From Apostichopus japonicus (Eukaryota; Echinodermata; Holothuroidea; Aspidochirotida; Stichopodidae): a DNA stretch of 64,000 nucleotides. The translations under genes and the position numbers were made by a program. Where the stretch lies: contig NC_092576.1 of the NCBI RefSeq assembly GCF_037975245.1, forward strand, positions 9,193,501 through 9,257,500, in the 5' to 3' direction. Below, in pieces: positions 33,801 to 48,800 of the stretch (positions are counted from its first letter, which is position 1; every line of letters begins with the position of its first letter). The notes below the pieces were generated by a model. It was not told where the DNA came from and searched no databases. It saw only the letters and a list, made by a program, of their open reading frames with translations.

Positions 33801-36800
33801 AACCTATTGCGACACAAATTTTGGGAAGCTGTTGTTGAAGTAACTTTTGTATCAAATGTAAGGTACTGTATCATGTATGTGACACAAGAGAAAGAAAATG
33901 AAATCGGAGGCTGCTCAAACCAGTTTCAACTTGATTTTTACAACCCATCGCAAAACATGTGCGTGCGTAATTTGTTTTCTTAACATGACTTTTAATAAGT
34001 AAGCAGGAAAGGTGGGTAAGTTTACTAATTTAGTTTTTGTTTAAAATCTTGTGATAGATAGACAAATATATTGTTTTTTCTTCAAAAGTTACGATGTTGC
34101 CGAAGGCCGAGTGATATAAATTCAGTGATCTGAACTTCTGAAGACCACAAATACTGATCATGTGTGTTATTCTTTTCAGCAATTATTACACGAAAGGTTC
34201 GCAATATTATTGGGCCTAATTAGTAATTAACATACATTGATCGTTGTCCTGTTGCCTGAATTGCTACCTGCTGGAAAAAAACCTTAATTATTGTACTCAT
34301 GTCCTATTTTCATTAAAAGTCGAGTGACTGTGCGTCGAAAAAACCGCGATCGGGAAACGGCGTTTAAACGTTTAACCGACCGGCAGGCGATACGGTGAAA
34401 CGGTTAGCGAAATATCTGTTAGGTCACACCCTTACTTAAACACACACAAAAACGACCTTATTGAATGAAAATATACTAAAAACCATATCGCAAAAACACA
34501 AAATCGCTTATAACTCGAAAACGGAAGGAGATATCGACTTTTGTCGGCTCTAAAGGGATTTCCTAAGCCGAATTTTGATGCACTCTATCCACCTGTGAAA
34601 TTTATGAGCTTCTCTGACGTAAGCTGCAGTACGTAATTTCTCTATACCAGTTCCGCGAAATTTATTTACTGTACGCAATAAGCATCGTTCGTTATGTTTT
34701 CTTTCACAACGAATATTCAAAGTTGTGCTCCACACGCTTCACAGATATTGTTTTATGTCGTTCATTTTCAATTCTACTTTAAAATTACCTTTTTCGAACG
34801 ATGCATTGCATGCTTTATTAAACATTCCTGATTAGTAAAACTAAGGAAGGATATTCAAATATGTATTATTTTCATTTGATATGATTTTATGAGCTGTTCC
34901 ACTTGAAAAACGATGATAAAACCGAAAAACAAAACATTTACTTCTCATGTGACGCATACCGGGAGACTCATAAAAACTTCCCCTTCTCATTAAATTAAAT
35001 GTACATGCCGTCAGGCCAGTTGAAAGCCGTCAGGCCAGTTGAAAGCCCTCCCTACTAATGTTTGATCAGCTCTTCCAAATATACAATACTCAAATAAGCA
35101 ATGAAAATATATTCATTGTACACAGATTTCTACCCAACGTGGGCCCCAAGTCACTGCTTTATTTTCTTAGTAGTCATGGAAACAATTGTTTGCAACTCTC
35201 TTGCTGGCCAGGTGTTTTCATGTTTTATTAATAGCACGACTTCTGATTGGTTCATTCAAGATAAACTTTCTATCCCTGCTGGATTGTTCTACTTATAATA
35301 TGAATGAATATTTGGTTTTCAGGTAACATCCATTCCATTACGAACAGTAGGGGTAAAATAATGTTTGCTTCTAGAGGCAGCCAGCCAAAGGTTCAGATAA
35401 ATACTATGCTAATTAACAGATGGTAGGCGTGAATTTGACAAAGCCAGGTTTATGATTGTACTAAGCCTCTCAAAAAAAGTTTGGTGGTGGGGATATCCAG
35501 GGTAGGGAATACACATGTTAGCAGCAAACTGCAGGTGGCCCAGACCCAGGCTGCGACCTAAATACCAGGGCAGTCCATCTGCATTCGCGGGCAACTTACA
35601 GTAACGGGTTAGGGGGAAAATAACAGGATGTTTTTTTATTTTGCGTGCATTGAAGCTGGGGGAGATTTTTTGGACGGAATGCGCTCTCAGAAAAGTTTGT
35701 TTAGTGAGTGAGGTTCTGTAGTAAACGGTACTGTAGTACGTCAAGTAACACAGGAATTTATTAGAAATAAAGATCTCTTTGATATCCAGCTACGACTGTT
35801 TCATTGTGGATATTTTTTTTTTTTATTTCTTGTTTTTCTGACGCTGCGTTCCTTGCTGAGGTAACCTAAACTTATCTTAGTTTAATACTAGCCTATAACT
35901 TAAGAGTCGTAGAATGTGCTTATTACGATCCATCAAGACTAGTTTTTATTATCCTAGCCAAATCATTTTTCAAACACCTAGTACAGAACTTACTCTATCT
36001 ACAATCAAACTTTTGTAACATTTGTAATATTCCTCTACAACTTCTGGTAGAGTCTGAAAACGGCTGTAGTTAAACTAAGGATTCAACGCAAGTCACAACC
36101 TTGATATGTCTAGAATTGCCTTTGCGGTTTTTGATCGCGATAACTTTCTTGGAAATTTCGTTGAAACTTCGTTGACAACCGTGCCCGCAGTAGTCTAAAT
36201 CTTGTCAACGAAATTATTCGTTTTTAACCGATTTTCAACTTTTTTTTATCGATTTTCAACGTTGGTTATCAATCGTTGATTATTTTTCAACGGGAGTTAA
36301 GCGAAATCAGTATATACTGTAATACAGGTCTCTGGAGGTCAACCTGAGGTCATAGGTCACCCAAATGCAGGTCGACTATTGGATTACAATAGCGTAACTC
36401 TCAACCTTGATGGACATTTGGTGCTCAAGTTATTGCAACAAGAGCCCAAGGGCACTGTGGTTCCTTGCTTGGGGTATATGACAATACACATAATATTATC
36501 AAGCAAGATTGGGCTCAAATAGTCCAAGTAATAGTGGTGCTACATGTACCCATAAAGTAACCAACACTATAGCCAACACTTTTGTGATCACAATATGTGA
36601 TCGGATTTTTGATCAAAAGGCACTTTTGAAATCTAAATGTGGCGTCAAAAATGTAAGAATAAGGTCACCTACAAGCAGGTCAACAGATATGATAACATTG
36701 GTGACCTCAAATGACATGACCTTTAAGTTTGAAAATGTTCCACCACCCCATTCACAACTTGTCCCAAAATATCGACCATGTCACACCTTGGCATTGGGAT

Positions 36801-39800
36801 TTAATTGCATTAAATGTCTAAAAATTAACTTTGAGCTTGTATACGTAACTTCACACACAAAGGTCACACGTAGATCAACCCATTGACATTTTTGATCAGT
36901 GAGACCTAAATAGAGCATCAAAACTGTAAAAATTCAAACATTTTTTCTTTGCCCATTTTCTCCTCCCAAAATACTAGTTTTTAGCATTAGCTGACCTTTG
37001 ATGACCTTGGATCACATGACCGCTAAGTTTGAAAATATTCCCCTATACCATTCACAACTTGTCCAAAAAAATTAACCTTGTCACACCTTGGCACTGGGAG
37101 TTATATTGCATTAAATGTCTGAAAATTAGCTTTGACCTCGCATAACTTCACACACAAAGCTCATCCGGGGGTCAACCTATTGACAATTATAATCAGAAGG
37201 TACCTTTAACATCTGAAAATAGCATCGAAACTGTAAAAATCCACAAACCAAGAAAAGGTCACCAGAGGTCAAATTGAGGTCAAGGGTTACCCAGATGCGG
37301 GTCGACAATTGGATTACATTGAAGCAACTCCCTACCCAAACTGACAATTCGTTCTCAAGTTATCGCAAAATACTAGTTTTTAATCAATAATTGACCTTTG
37401 GTGACCTCAGATCACATGACCATTAAGTTTGAAAATATTCCCCTGTACCATTTGCAACTACTCCAAAAAAATCAACCGTGTCACACCTTGGAACTGGGAG
37501 TTACTGTATTGCATTAAATGTCTGAAAATTAACTTTGACCTCGTATAACTTCGCACATGAAGGTCACACAGGGGTCAACCCATTGACATTTATGATCAGA
37601 AGGTACCTTTGACATCTGAAAATAGCATCCAAACTGTAAAAATCCACAAACCACGAAAAGGTCACCAGAGGTCAAATTGAGGTCAGGGTTACCCAGATGC
37701 GGGTCAACAATTGGATTACATTGAAGCAACTCCCAACCCCAACGGACAATTTGTTCTCCAGTTATCGCAAAAATACTAGTTTTTTATCATTATTGACCTT
37801 TGGTGACCTCGGATCACATGACCGTTAAGTTTGAAAATATTCCCCTGTACCATTTGCAACTACTCCAAAAATATCAACCGTGTCACACCTTGGAACTGGG
37901 AGTTATTGCATTAAATGTCTGAAAATTAACTTTGACCTCGTATAACTTCGCACATGAAGGTCACACCCCCCGGGGGTCAACCCATTGACATTTATGATCA
38001 GAAGGTACCTTTGACATCTGAAAATAGCATCGAAACTGTAAATATCCCCAAAACACGAAAAGGTCACCAGAGGTCAAATTGAGGTCAACGGTCACCCAGA
38101 TGCGGGTCGACAATTGGATTACATTGAAGCAACTCCCAACCCCAACGGACAATTTGTTCTCCAGTTATCGCAAAAATACTAGGTTTTTATCATTAATTGA
38201 CCTTTGGTGACCTCGGATCACATGACCGTTAAGTTTGAAAATATTCCCCTGTACCATTTGCAACTACTCCAAAAATATCAACCGTGTCACACCTTGGAAC
38301 TGGGAGTTATTGCATTAAATGTCTGAAAATTAACTTTGACCTCGTATAACTTCGCACATGAAGGTCACACCCCCCGGGGGTCAACCCATTGACATTTATG
38401 ATCAGAAGGTACCTTTGACATCTGAAAATAGCATCGAAACTGTAAATATCCCCAAAACACGAAAAGGTCACCAGAGGTCAAATTGAGGTCAACGGTCACC
38501 CAGATGCGGGTCGACAATTGGATTACATTGAAGCAACTCCCAACCCTAACGGACAATTTGTTCTCCAGTTATCGCAAAAATACTAGGTTTTTATCATTAA
38601 TTGACCTTTGGTGACCTCGGATCACATGACCGTTAAGTTTGAAAATATTCCCCTGTACCATTTGCAACTACTCCAAAAATATCAACCGTGTCACACCTTG
38701 GAACTGGGAGTTATTGCATTAAATGTCTGAAAATTAACTTTGACCTCGTATAACTTCGCACATGAAGGTCACACCCCCCGGGGGTCAACCCATTGACATT
38801 TATGATCAGAAGGTACCTTTGACATCTGAAAATAGCATCCAAACTGTAAATATCCCCAAAACACGAAAAGGTCACCAGAGGTCAAATTGAGGTCAACGGT
38901 CACCCAGATGCGGGTCGACAATTGGATTACATTGAAGCAACTCCCAACCCTAACGGACAATTTGTTCTCCAGTTATCGCAAAAATACTAGGTTTTTATCA
39001 TTAATTGACCTTTGGTGACCTCGGATCACATGACCGTTAAGTTTGAAAATATTCCCTGTACCATTTGCAACTACTCCAAAAATATCAACCGTGTCACACC
39101 TTGGAACTGGGAGTTATTGCATTAAATGTCTGAAAATTAACTTTGACCTCATATAACTTCGAACACGAAGGTCACACGGGTGTCAACCCATTGACATTTT
39201 TGATCGGAAGGTACCTTTGGTATCCAAATCTAGCATCAAAACCAAACATTTTCTTTTTTGCTCGTTTCCTCACAAAATAAGCACATTTTTTCTAATGTGA
39301 CCTTTGACCTTTTAACCTTGGTTTCAGATGTAGTTTAATCTCCTGATTCCAAAAAACAAAACGACAAGTCTGTACAACCATCCTAACTCCGACGGAAAAA
39401 CTTTGACCCCATATAACATCGCACATAAAGGTCACACGGGGTCAACCTATTGACGTTTATGATCAGAAGGTACCTTTGACATCTGAAAATAGCATCAAAA
39501 CTGTAAAAATCCCCCAAAACACGTAAAGGTCACCAGAGGTCAAATTGAGGTCAAGGGTCACCCAGATGCGGGTCGACAATTGGATTACATTGAAGCAACT
39601 CCCAACCCTAACGGACAATTTGTTCTCAAGTTATCGCCAAAATACTCGTTTTTTAACATTAATTGACCTTTGGTGACCTCAGATCACATGACCGTTTAAT
39701 TTCAAAATGTTCCCCTAACCAGTTCACAACTTGTCCCAAAATATAAACCATGTCGCACATTGGCAACGGGAGTTATTGCTGTTTTTAATATATTGGTTTT

Positions 39801-42800
39801 TGGCATCTAACTTTGGCATCTAACTGACCTTTGTGGGCACCAAAAACAATCTTCCTCTTACTACAGTATGTGCTATCCACCCACCAAGTTTGATCATGAT
39901 ACATCTTTTCCTTATTGAGATATCGTGTACACAAGCCAAGCGTCACATACACACACACACACGCCAAGTTGAATGCATAGGTTCCTTGCTTGCACATGGC
40001 CGTTCTGTTTGGAAATGATTCCTTACCCTATTCACAACTACCCTAAAATATAAACCATGTCGGACCCTGTCAATGAGAGTTATTGCTGTTTCAATATTTT
40101 GGTTTTTGGCCTCTAACTGACCTTTGATGATCTTCACAGGCACCAAAAACAATAGAGCACACCTTCTCACTATGGCAGATCTATATACCAAGTTTGAGTT
40201 TAGTCCAACTTTCCTTGTTGAGTTACAGTGTAACCAAGCAAGTGTCACAGACACACATACATACACACCCTAACACAAACAAACCTGACTACGTACTGTA
40301 GGTTCCTTTGCTTAAGCAAGAAACCAAACAGGGAGCAAGATCTAAAGAAAGAATGCAAAGTCTTGTAAAAAATTTCTCACTACAAGAACTCCTCCCTTGA
40401 CTTCAGTAAAGTTTAACCAGTTCTAGAACAATTCTTGGAGATATATGGAACGACCAAGAAATGCCATAGTCAGTTTCACTATATGTTCTGTCTGTCACAT
40501 ATAACAACATCAAAGCATGTATTGGAAAAACAACATTGCTAACTCAAATCTCTGACTGAGGCAAAATAACCGTTATCATGAAGTATGAATCTGACAGACT
40601 TAATGATTGACCAACTGAAATCATATAAAGAATATAAAGAATTATTTTACATGCATGAATAGAGTGTAATTTTACCTGTTTGATATCCTGGGTTCTGAAA
40701 TGAAAAGAATTATTAAGTGAAAGTTAGTTGAAAGGCTACCACAATTGAGCATACCAACTAAAAACATCAACTCCCTGTGTGTTGAGATCTAGGAATATCA
40801 CATTTGTACCATCATTAATTACAATGTAAGGACTGTGTTCTGGAAAGTTGAAACAATGCATAAGAATATTCAATACTTTGAACTCATATAAGTTCAAGTA
40901 TAGTGTAAATGAAAATCACAAAGTTAAACTAAGCTGTAATCCACTGGATACACTTTGATTAATTATATTGTATCATTGAATGACAATGTTGCAGCAACTT
41001 AATGAGAAATAGTAACATAAGCTAAAAAGAGTGACTTAAGTAGCTGCAGTACTAAAGACAATGACTAATGACATCTTATAAGGTCACCAATCTGAAACAG
41101 GTCATTATCAACTACACCAGGTGACTACATGGCTTAAAAGTAACTTTGTACATTACACATTCAGTAGTTACCATTATGTTTATACAATAAGACAGCATGG
41201 TAGATCTGAATATATGATAACTTTCAATTGGATAAATGATCTCGATATAAAATGAGGTGCTTCTTAAAGTTTGCTGAAACTTGACAATGAAAAAATAATA
41301 TAATTGCAACAAAGGAACAGTTTATCTGATGTAGCCCATTTTACATCATATGTGGCCCATATTTAAAATACCTGACTTACAAATGCTTGTGAGTCTGTTT
41401 TGTATCACTGCAAGAATCATGTCTGGCTGTCCACAAAAACTTACAGGCCAATGGTTACCATGACTGAATACAATATTTCTAGATATACTAAATCTTTACA
41501 AGATATTTTTCTAAACTTAAAATAAAAATAAAGGTTATAAAGACTATTTTTGAAAAATAAAGAGCTGTTTTTGAAATAAAGTTTTTTAAAGGTTTTAAAA
41601 ATTTTGCTGGGAATAGTGCACAAAACTAAAGAGTAATGATGACAATTCATTATTGAACTTTACGTGCAAAAGGCATAAACCTCAAAATTACTGTACAAAA
41701 TGTAAATTTCGAACAGACTTTAACAATGTCTACATGTTTTCAACAGCACAAATGACTCCAAGCCATCTTGTAAGGATCAAGTCAACAATTACAATATTAA
41801 TAATTTCGCCAACTGGATAGTATAAATAGCTAACAATGCAATGTTAGTTTTTATTACAGGATGGTCTTCAACATAGGAAATACACAACCATCAAATACAG
41901 GTGAACATAGTAACTTACCGCAAAAACCTTATGGTACTTCCTAGCAAAATTTTTATGACGTTTCACCAAATAGACAAAAATGAGCCAGAATATTATAACT
42001 GCAAAAATGTGAAAGATATGAAAGACAAAATGAAGATAAATGCAAAAGATTATGCCTTCTTAATATTAGGAAGTAACAGGTTTCATACACCGTGAACTTG
42101 ATGACTGCTGTTCTGCCAAAATGCCAACTTATCAATTAAAATAAACTAGAAAACCAAAAGGCTTTGGCTTATTAAATATAATAGACAGGTTGTGGTGGGC
42201 AACTCTCCTAAGCAGCTAAAGAGAAATATTGCTCTGTTCCATAGATATCCAAGCTTAAAGTTGTGTATGGGGGCTTTCATTGTTAATCGTTTTTCTTTTC
42301 AAGTTAGAATGTTAACATTGCTGACAATGAAACCAATACCATTCTTACAAAAACTGAAAATACTACCATTATTAGGAAATTTAAAATGCTTTAATTTTTA
42401 GTCTCTTAGCAAGCACTTCTGATTCCTGCTGATGGAGAAAGTGACTCTTATTCCTAAAAATCCTATAGTTACACAACTTGGGGCCCATACATGAAAAACA
42501 AAGGTCTCACACATTTCAAATTTGAAAGATATTAGTTGGACAAGTAGTGTGACAGAAACAACACCAAGCATATTAATAAATGTGATAGTTGACGCATATT
42601 GACAGAAATATAAACTGCAACCTCCTGCAAATTCATATCTATATGACGTCACTTGCTTTCCACATCAATATTGCAGTTCATATAGGCAGGTATACAATCA
42701 ATGTAACAACTTGAGTCCAAACTGTACCAACTTACCATTTACTACAAGGAACACTAGCAACACTGTTGTCAAATTTGATTGCCAGCTCAACAAGCTCTCA

Positions 42801-45800
42801 ACTTCTTGATCTGTAGCTGAAAAGAAATGATACAATATTGAATATTAACAAAATCCACTGCCCTTTAATTATAACTTCATCATAGCTAAAAGTACATACA
42901 ATATGGGATGATCATCCAAATTCTAAGAACAAAGTTGTGTCCAGTTGCCAGTATTTGCGAATGGTAAAGCATTATTTGGGAGATTTCTTGAGCGATTATG
43001 CAAATGTTTGTCCTGTGTTTGTAACAGTACACAATCCACTGCCCTTTTATAATAATAATTTGATAACAGTTACACAAATGGACCCTGTGGTACCACTGTC
43101 TGAAGAAACATGTGTATGTGTAATGTGACATTGTGTTTATTCTCCACTCATGACCAGATGGAGTTTTCAGAATAGTAAGTTTGTCATTTAGAAATTTTAA
43201 ATGAAAGACTAGTTCATACCAGAGAATATCTGTTAAATACCTTCAAAATCAGCCCTACTATGTTCAAACCAAAATATAAAAGCATGAAATTAATGAGCCT
43301 TACTTTTATCAAAGAGAAGCTCTACTGTAGTGACATCATGTTGTGAACCATCATTCTCATCTACTACCCTACATTCCAGAGTGACATGGTGTATGGACTG
43401 GCTCAGGACACGGAAACTTGAGCTGAGTGTAATGTTAGATGTCCCATCATCCCTGTTATCCGTCTTAGACAGTTCATTCTCTATTGATATCTCATTGTGT
43501 GAAACAGGTGGAGTGAAGACCCATTCTAAAACCATAGTTTGTGAGACTCTATTCATGGTGCAAGTCAGTTTGTCTTCTCTGTTCACATTCAGGACCACAT
43601 GTTGCTGATGGACCAATCCATTTACCACAGGGAAGTCTGAACAGGGGATCAAAACAAAATCATTCAATGTTTTGATTTTCAAACTTCTACTGTATGTGAA
43701 ATTACCTTAAACTATACTTGTTTTCAACTAGGTCATGAAATTAATTGATGTAGGACAGAAACTATCATCAAAGCTGTTCAGGAAGATGATCATAGTTCTT
43801 CTATTCTAGCTCTTCTTGGATAGTAGCCTCACAGTGTTATAAGCTGAATACACATGTTCCTTCAGACAGTGGAACTGCAGTGTCCATGTTTTTAAATGTC
43901 ATCGAATTATTATTACGAAAGGGCATTGGATTGTGTATAATAACAAAGACAGCCCTACCATGCTATGGTAGGGCTGATTTTGAATGATTCTTCTAGATGT
44001 TTACTGGTATTAGCTATCCTTCCATTTAAAACTTCTAAAGTACAAACTTACTAGTCTGAAAACTAAGGTATAGGCATGAATGGAGAACAAAAACAAATGT
44101 CACATACACTTGTTCCTTCAGACAGTGGAACTGCAGTGTTCATGTTTTTAAATGTCATCAAATTATTATTACAAAAGAGCTCTACATTGTGTATAGTAAC
44201 AAAGACAGCACAAATGAAGAAAAACATTTGCATAATCGCTTAGGAACTCTACCAAATAAAGTTGAACCATTCGCATATACTGAGGGCAACTTGACACAAC
44301 TCTGTTGTTGGATGTTGGATGCTCACCCCATATTGTATACATGAACTGAGTAACCTGCTGTGTTTGGTGGAGAGAAACTGTTATTTAATTTTATAACTGG
44401 TGATTGCTGTAGTTTGCAGTGTCCTTACTGTAAATAAAACAAGTGATTCTTTGGGAGTATTCAGCTTGTAACACTGTGAGGCTACTTTCCAAGATGAGCT
44501 AGAGTAGAAGAACTATGATCATCTTCCTGAACAGAATTCTTGAGCGATTATGCAAATGTTTTCTTAATGTGTTCTGTCTTTGTTACTGTACACAATCCAC
44601 AACCTTTTTGTAATAATAAATTAATGACTGTTATAAACATGGACACTGCAGATCCACTATTTGAAGGAACATGTGTATGTGACATGTTACTTTGTGTTTT
44701 GTTCCATATTCATGACCAGACCTTAGTTTTCAGACTAGTAAGTTTGTCCTTTACAAATTTTAAATGGAAGGATAGGTCATACCAGGGAACATCTGGAAAA
44801 TTCCTTCAAAATCAGCCCTACTATGTCAAACCAAAATATAAAAGCATGAAATTAAAGAGCCTTACTTTTATCAAAGAGAAGCTCTACTGTAGTGACATCA
44901 TGTTGTGAACCATCATTCTCATCTACTACCCTACATTCCAGAGTGACATGGTGTATGGACTGGCTCAGGACACGGAAACTTGAGCTGAGTGTAATGTTAG
45001 AAGTCCCATCCCTGTTATCCGTCTTAGACAGTTCATTCTCTATTGATATCTCATCGGGTGAAACAGGTGGAGTGAAGACCCATTTTAAAACCATAGTTTG
45101 TGAGACTCTATTCATTGAGCAAGTAAGTTTGTCTTCTCTGTTCACATTCAGGACCACATGTTGCTGATGGACCAATCCATTTACCACTGGGACGTCTAAA
45201 CAGGGGATCAAAACAAAATAGTTAAAAACTTTTGATTTTCAAACTACTGTACCATGTGATATTGCCTTTAAACTATACTTGTTTTTCAACTAAATCATGA
45301 ATATAATTAGTTTAGGACAGCATATTACCATCAGAGCAGGTCAGGAAACTGATCATAGTTGTCTATTCCAGCTCTTCATAACAAATATTCTAGGATTACA
45401 GCTCACAGTTTTACAAGCTGAATGCTCCCGAAGAATCACTTGGTGTATTTACAGTATGGAAATTGCAAACTGCAGCAATCACCAGTAATAAAATTAAGTT
45501 TCTTTCCACCAAAGACAACAGGTTACTCATTTTCATGTATACAATATGGGGTGAGCATCCAACATCCAACAACAGAGTTGTGTCCAGATGCCCTCAGTAT
45601 TTGCGACTGGTTCAACATGAACTGGTAGAATTCTTGAGTGATTATGCACATGTTTATCTTGATGTGTCCTGTCTTTGTTACCGTACACAATCCAATGCCG
45701 TTTTTGTAATGATAATAATTTGATGACAGTTAAAAACATGGACACTGCAGTTCCACTATCTAAAGGAACATGTGTATGTGACATGTTACTTTGTGTTTTG

Positions 45801-48800
45801 TTCTCCATTCATGATCAGACCTTAGTTTACAGAATAGTAAGTTTGTCCTTAGAAATTTTAAATGGAAGGATAGGTCATACCAGGGAACATCTGGAAAATT
45901 CCTTCAAAATCAGCCCTACTAAGTTAAACCAAATATAAAAGCATGTAATTAATGAGCCTTACTGTTATCAAAGAGAAGCTCTACTGTAGTGACATCATGT
46001 TGTGAACCATCATTCTCATCTACTACCCTACATTCCAGAGTGACATGGTGTATGGACTGGCTCAGGACACGGAAACTTGAGCTGAGTGTAATGTTAGAAG
46101 TCCCATCCCTGTTATCTGTCTTAGACAGTTCATTGTCCATTGATATCTCATCGGGTGAAACAGGTGGAGTGAAGACCCATTCTAAAACCATAGTTTGTGA
46201 GACTCTTTTCATGGTGCAAGTAAGTTTGTCTTCTCTAGACACCTCCAGAACAATATGTTGCTGATGGTCCAATCCATTTACCACAGGGAAGTCTGAACAG
46301 GGGATCAAAACAAAATGGTGCAAATGTTTGACTTTAAACTACTATGTGGTATTGCCTTTATACTATACTTGTTTCAAATTAGGTCATGAATTTAATTGGA
46401 TGGAATACTAGGATCATAGTTATTATATTCAAGTTCTAAATTCTTGATGAAGCAGGAAAATTTTTACAAACTTGTATTAATTTACAACGAAATGACTGAC
46501 AATTAATGAAGGGGGAATTATCGTCACAGACTAGTTATCATATATGCAGAGCTGGGCAGCATTCAATGTACGGTTTTATGTGGTATGATCCTGTTACAAA
46601 GGTGCTGTGAAGATGTTTTAGGTATACTGTGTGAATGTTGGAAAGTTAAAACATACTTTATATTCACAGACCACCGAGTATGCACAACAGTTTGCAACAA
46701 TGGGTAAAGGAACAATTAGCCAATCAAATCACAGGAAATTTGGAAAAGTGCGGGTGACTATTTTGAGCATGAAATCTCTGTTATAGCAGTGTTTATTTGT
46801 TTTCAAGCAATCCTCTGTAGGATTTGATGATATTTGGTTGTGTTGAGAAGTTGAGGATCTTTGGAAGAGAAGAAATCATTCTATTAATGTGTTTTGTTGT
46901 TTTGAAAAGGCCTAGTTGTAAGAGTGTATATTTAAGGTTGTGTCACACTTTGTAGGTTTTGAGCTCCTGACTAAAATCTGGCTTGCATCAGGGTTGCAGA
47001 ATCCTGCAGTCATTACTAAGCTGATCTTGAAATTGCTTTAAAGGTTAAAATACAACTGCAGTTGTACTGTATGATGGTACACTGTCCATATGGTGCAACG
47101 TTATAAAAAGCATATCTATTACTTCATGTTACAACTACGACAATGCCAAACATTAATCACTGGAAGTTACGAATCAAACGCTGGAATCATAACTTCATAC
47201 GAAAGCAAAATATCCAGCAAAGAAATAATTAGGTCAGTGGATAATAATGAACCAACAGTTTCTTGCTGCACACAGTTCAAAGTTGTTCAAAGGAGTTTAC
47301 TATAGGATAATGTAAGAAATGTACTGCATAAATTAAGAGCTTACTTTCTAATACAAATAACTCCACTGTAGTGGCCTCTGGGTACTTGTCTGCTGCCTGA
47401 CCTGATACTCTGCATTGTAGGGTAAAATGTTGTATCGAAGCGCTTAGGACACGGAACTTTGAGGTAAGTGTTATATTAACCGTGTCATCTCCATTTGCTG
47501 TGATTTTATTTTTGCTATCCAGTAATATCTCATCTGATGAGTCTGGGATGATGTTGACCAACTCTAAAGAAACATCTTGTGAGACTTTATCCATTGAGCA
47601 GGTTAGTTCCCCTTCTCTGTTCACATCCAGGACTACATGCTGCTGATTGGCCAAACCATTGATGACAGGGAAGCCTAGCATGATTAAAGAAAGTAAGAAA
47701 ATCATTTATGTCTGATAACAATGCAATCATTAAAATATGTTGGTAAGACCCCTCTGAGGTTGTGGGACACTGGCCCTGTTGATTTTATGGCCTGACATTA
47801 AGTGCAGCTTCTACAGTACTGTGAATTACAGACTGTTAACAGCCACAGTATTTTCAAGGAATTTTTCCTGTGGTCTGTCAGACAACCTGTATTTTACCTC
47901 ATATAAGGTTGTCCAGACGGTATAATTAGTCGTATAGAATAATGCAGATTTACAGCCATGATCAATGCACCATTAGAAAGTACACAGGTCTGCAAGTTTC
48001 TTAAACTTCCACAACATTATCATACCTAAGTGTAAGACATCACCTCACTATGCACAAATATGCTACATGTGAGACATGTTTCTTCTCAAAACACAAACAG
48101 TTGAAAAATTCCTAAAACTTGTTTAAAAAGTATAGTACTATTTGCTTCTAAGAACCCTTCATTTGACTAACATTTCTGAAGGGGTTGGCATAGGGCTGGG
48201 GGAGGCACCCCCTCCCCATTGTGACATATAAGTGAAAATTTAAGGTTCAAAATGTTTTTAACAGTTGCAAAAACAAGAACGCAACTGTGCGTAGTGATTC
48301 CTTGTCATATTTTTATGAATTTTATTATTGATTGTTGATAGATTGAAACAATATTGTGAAGGTTGAAACATTCCAGTGTGGTATTTATATAAACAGGTTG
48401 ACTTATGCCCAAATTGTTTATTATATAACCAGGGTGACTTATGCCCAAATTGTTTATTAAATATGATATTTGTCAATCTGACAGTCCAGACAACAAATTT
48501 ATACACCAAGTGCTGTGTTTTTGTTGAGTCAAATGACGAAGCTACTTGTATGTATGTTATTGTTAATTTTGACAGTATTTTTTGATATATCTGAAGAACA
48601 GAAACCTGTACAAATTTCATATATGGCATTATCTTAAACCTGAACAAATACGTGACAGTAACGTAACATAGTAAAGTATACGTGACATATCAGGTCTGAT
48701 TAGACTGTACGTAATAATTGACATTTTATGGTGTCAAATATAGTAGATCAGATTTATAATTGGTGCTTCCCCCACCATAGGTTTATGGAGTTAGGTAAAA

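Larger units (their letters stand above)
42890..46330. repeat. Segmental duplication block around three Ig exons
   Basis: Three units each combine an intronic stretch with a near-identical Ig exon (exon starts 43304, 44866, 45963). The intronic part (TTCTTGAGCGATTATGCA, ACACAATCC, CATGTGTATGTGACATG) occurs in forward orientation at about 42.9-43.2, 44.53-44.86 and 45.37-45.95 kb. It also occurs inverted at about 43.80-43.98 and 44.06-44.53 kb. Forward and inverted copies alternate, so the block can form long hairpins and is prone to assembly error. Confidence 0.85.

Noticed and set aside
36509-36886. 125-codon frame similar to a minus-strand frame at 3396-3647
   Set aside because: The similarity is explained by two opposite copies of the GGTCA-rich repeat. 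There is no start context, domain or splice support.
37529-38960. Four similar 63-66 codon minus-strand frames spaced 404 bp
   Set aside because: They track the tandem array exactly and carry no domain signature.
43330-46264. Plus-strand frames with near-identical peptides (MTSCCEPSFSSTTLHSR)
   Set aside because: They are antisense shadows of the duplicated Ig exons of gene B, which have Ig motifs and splice sites.
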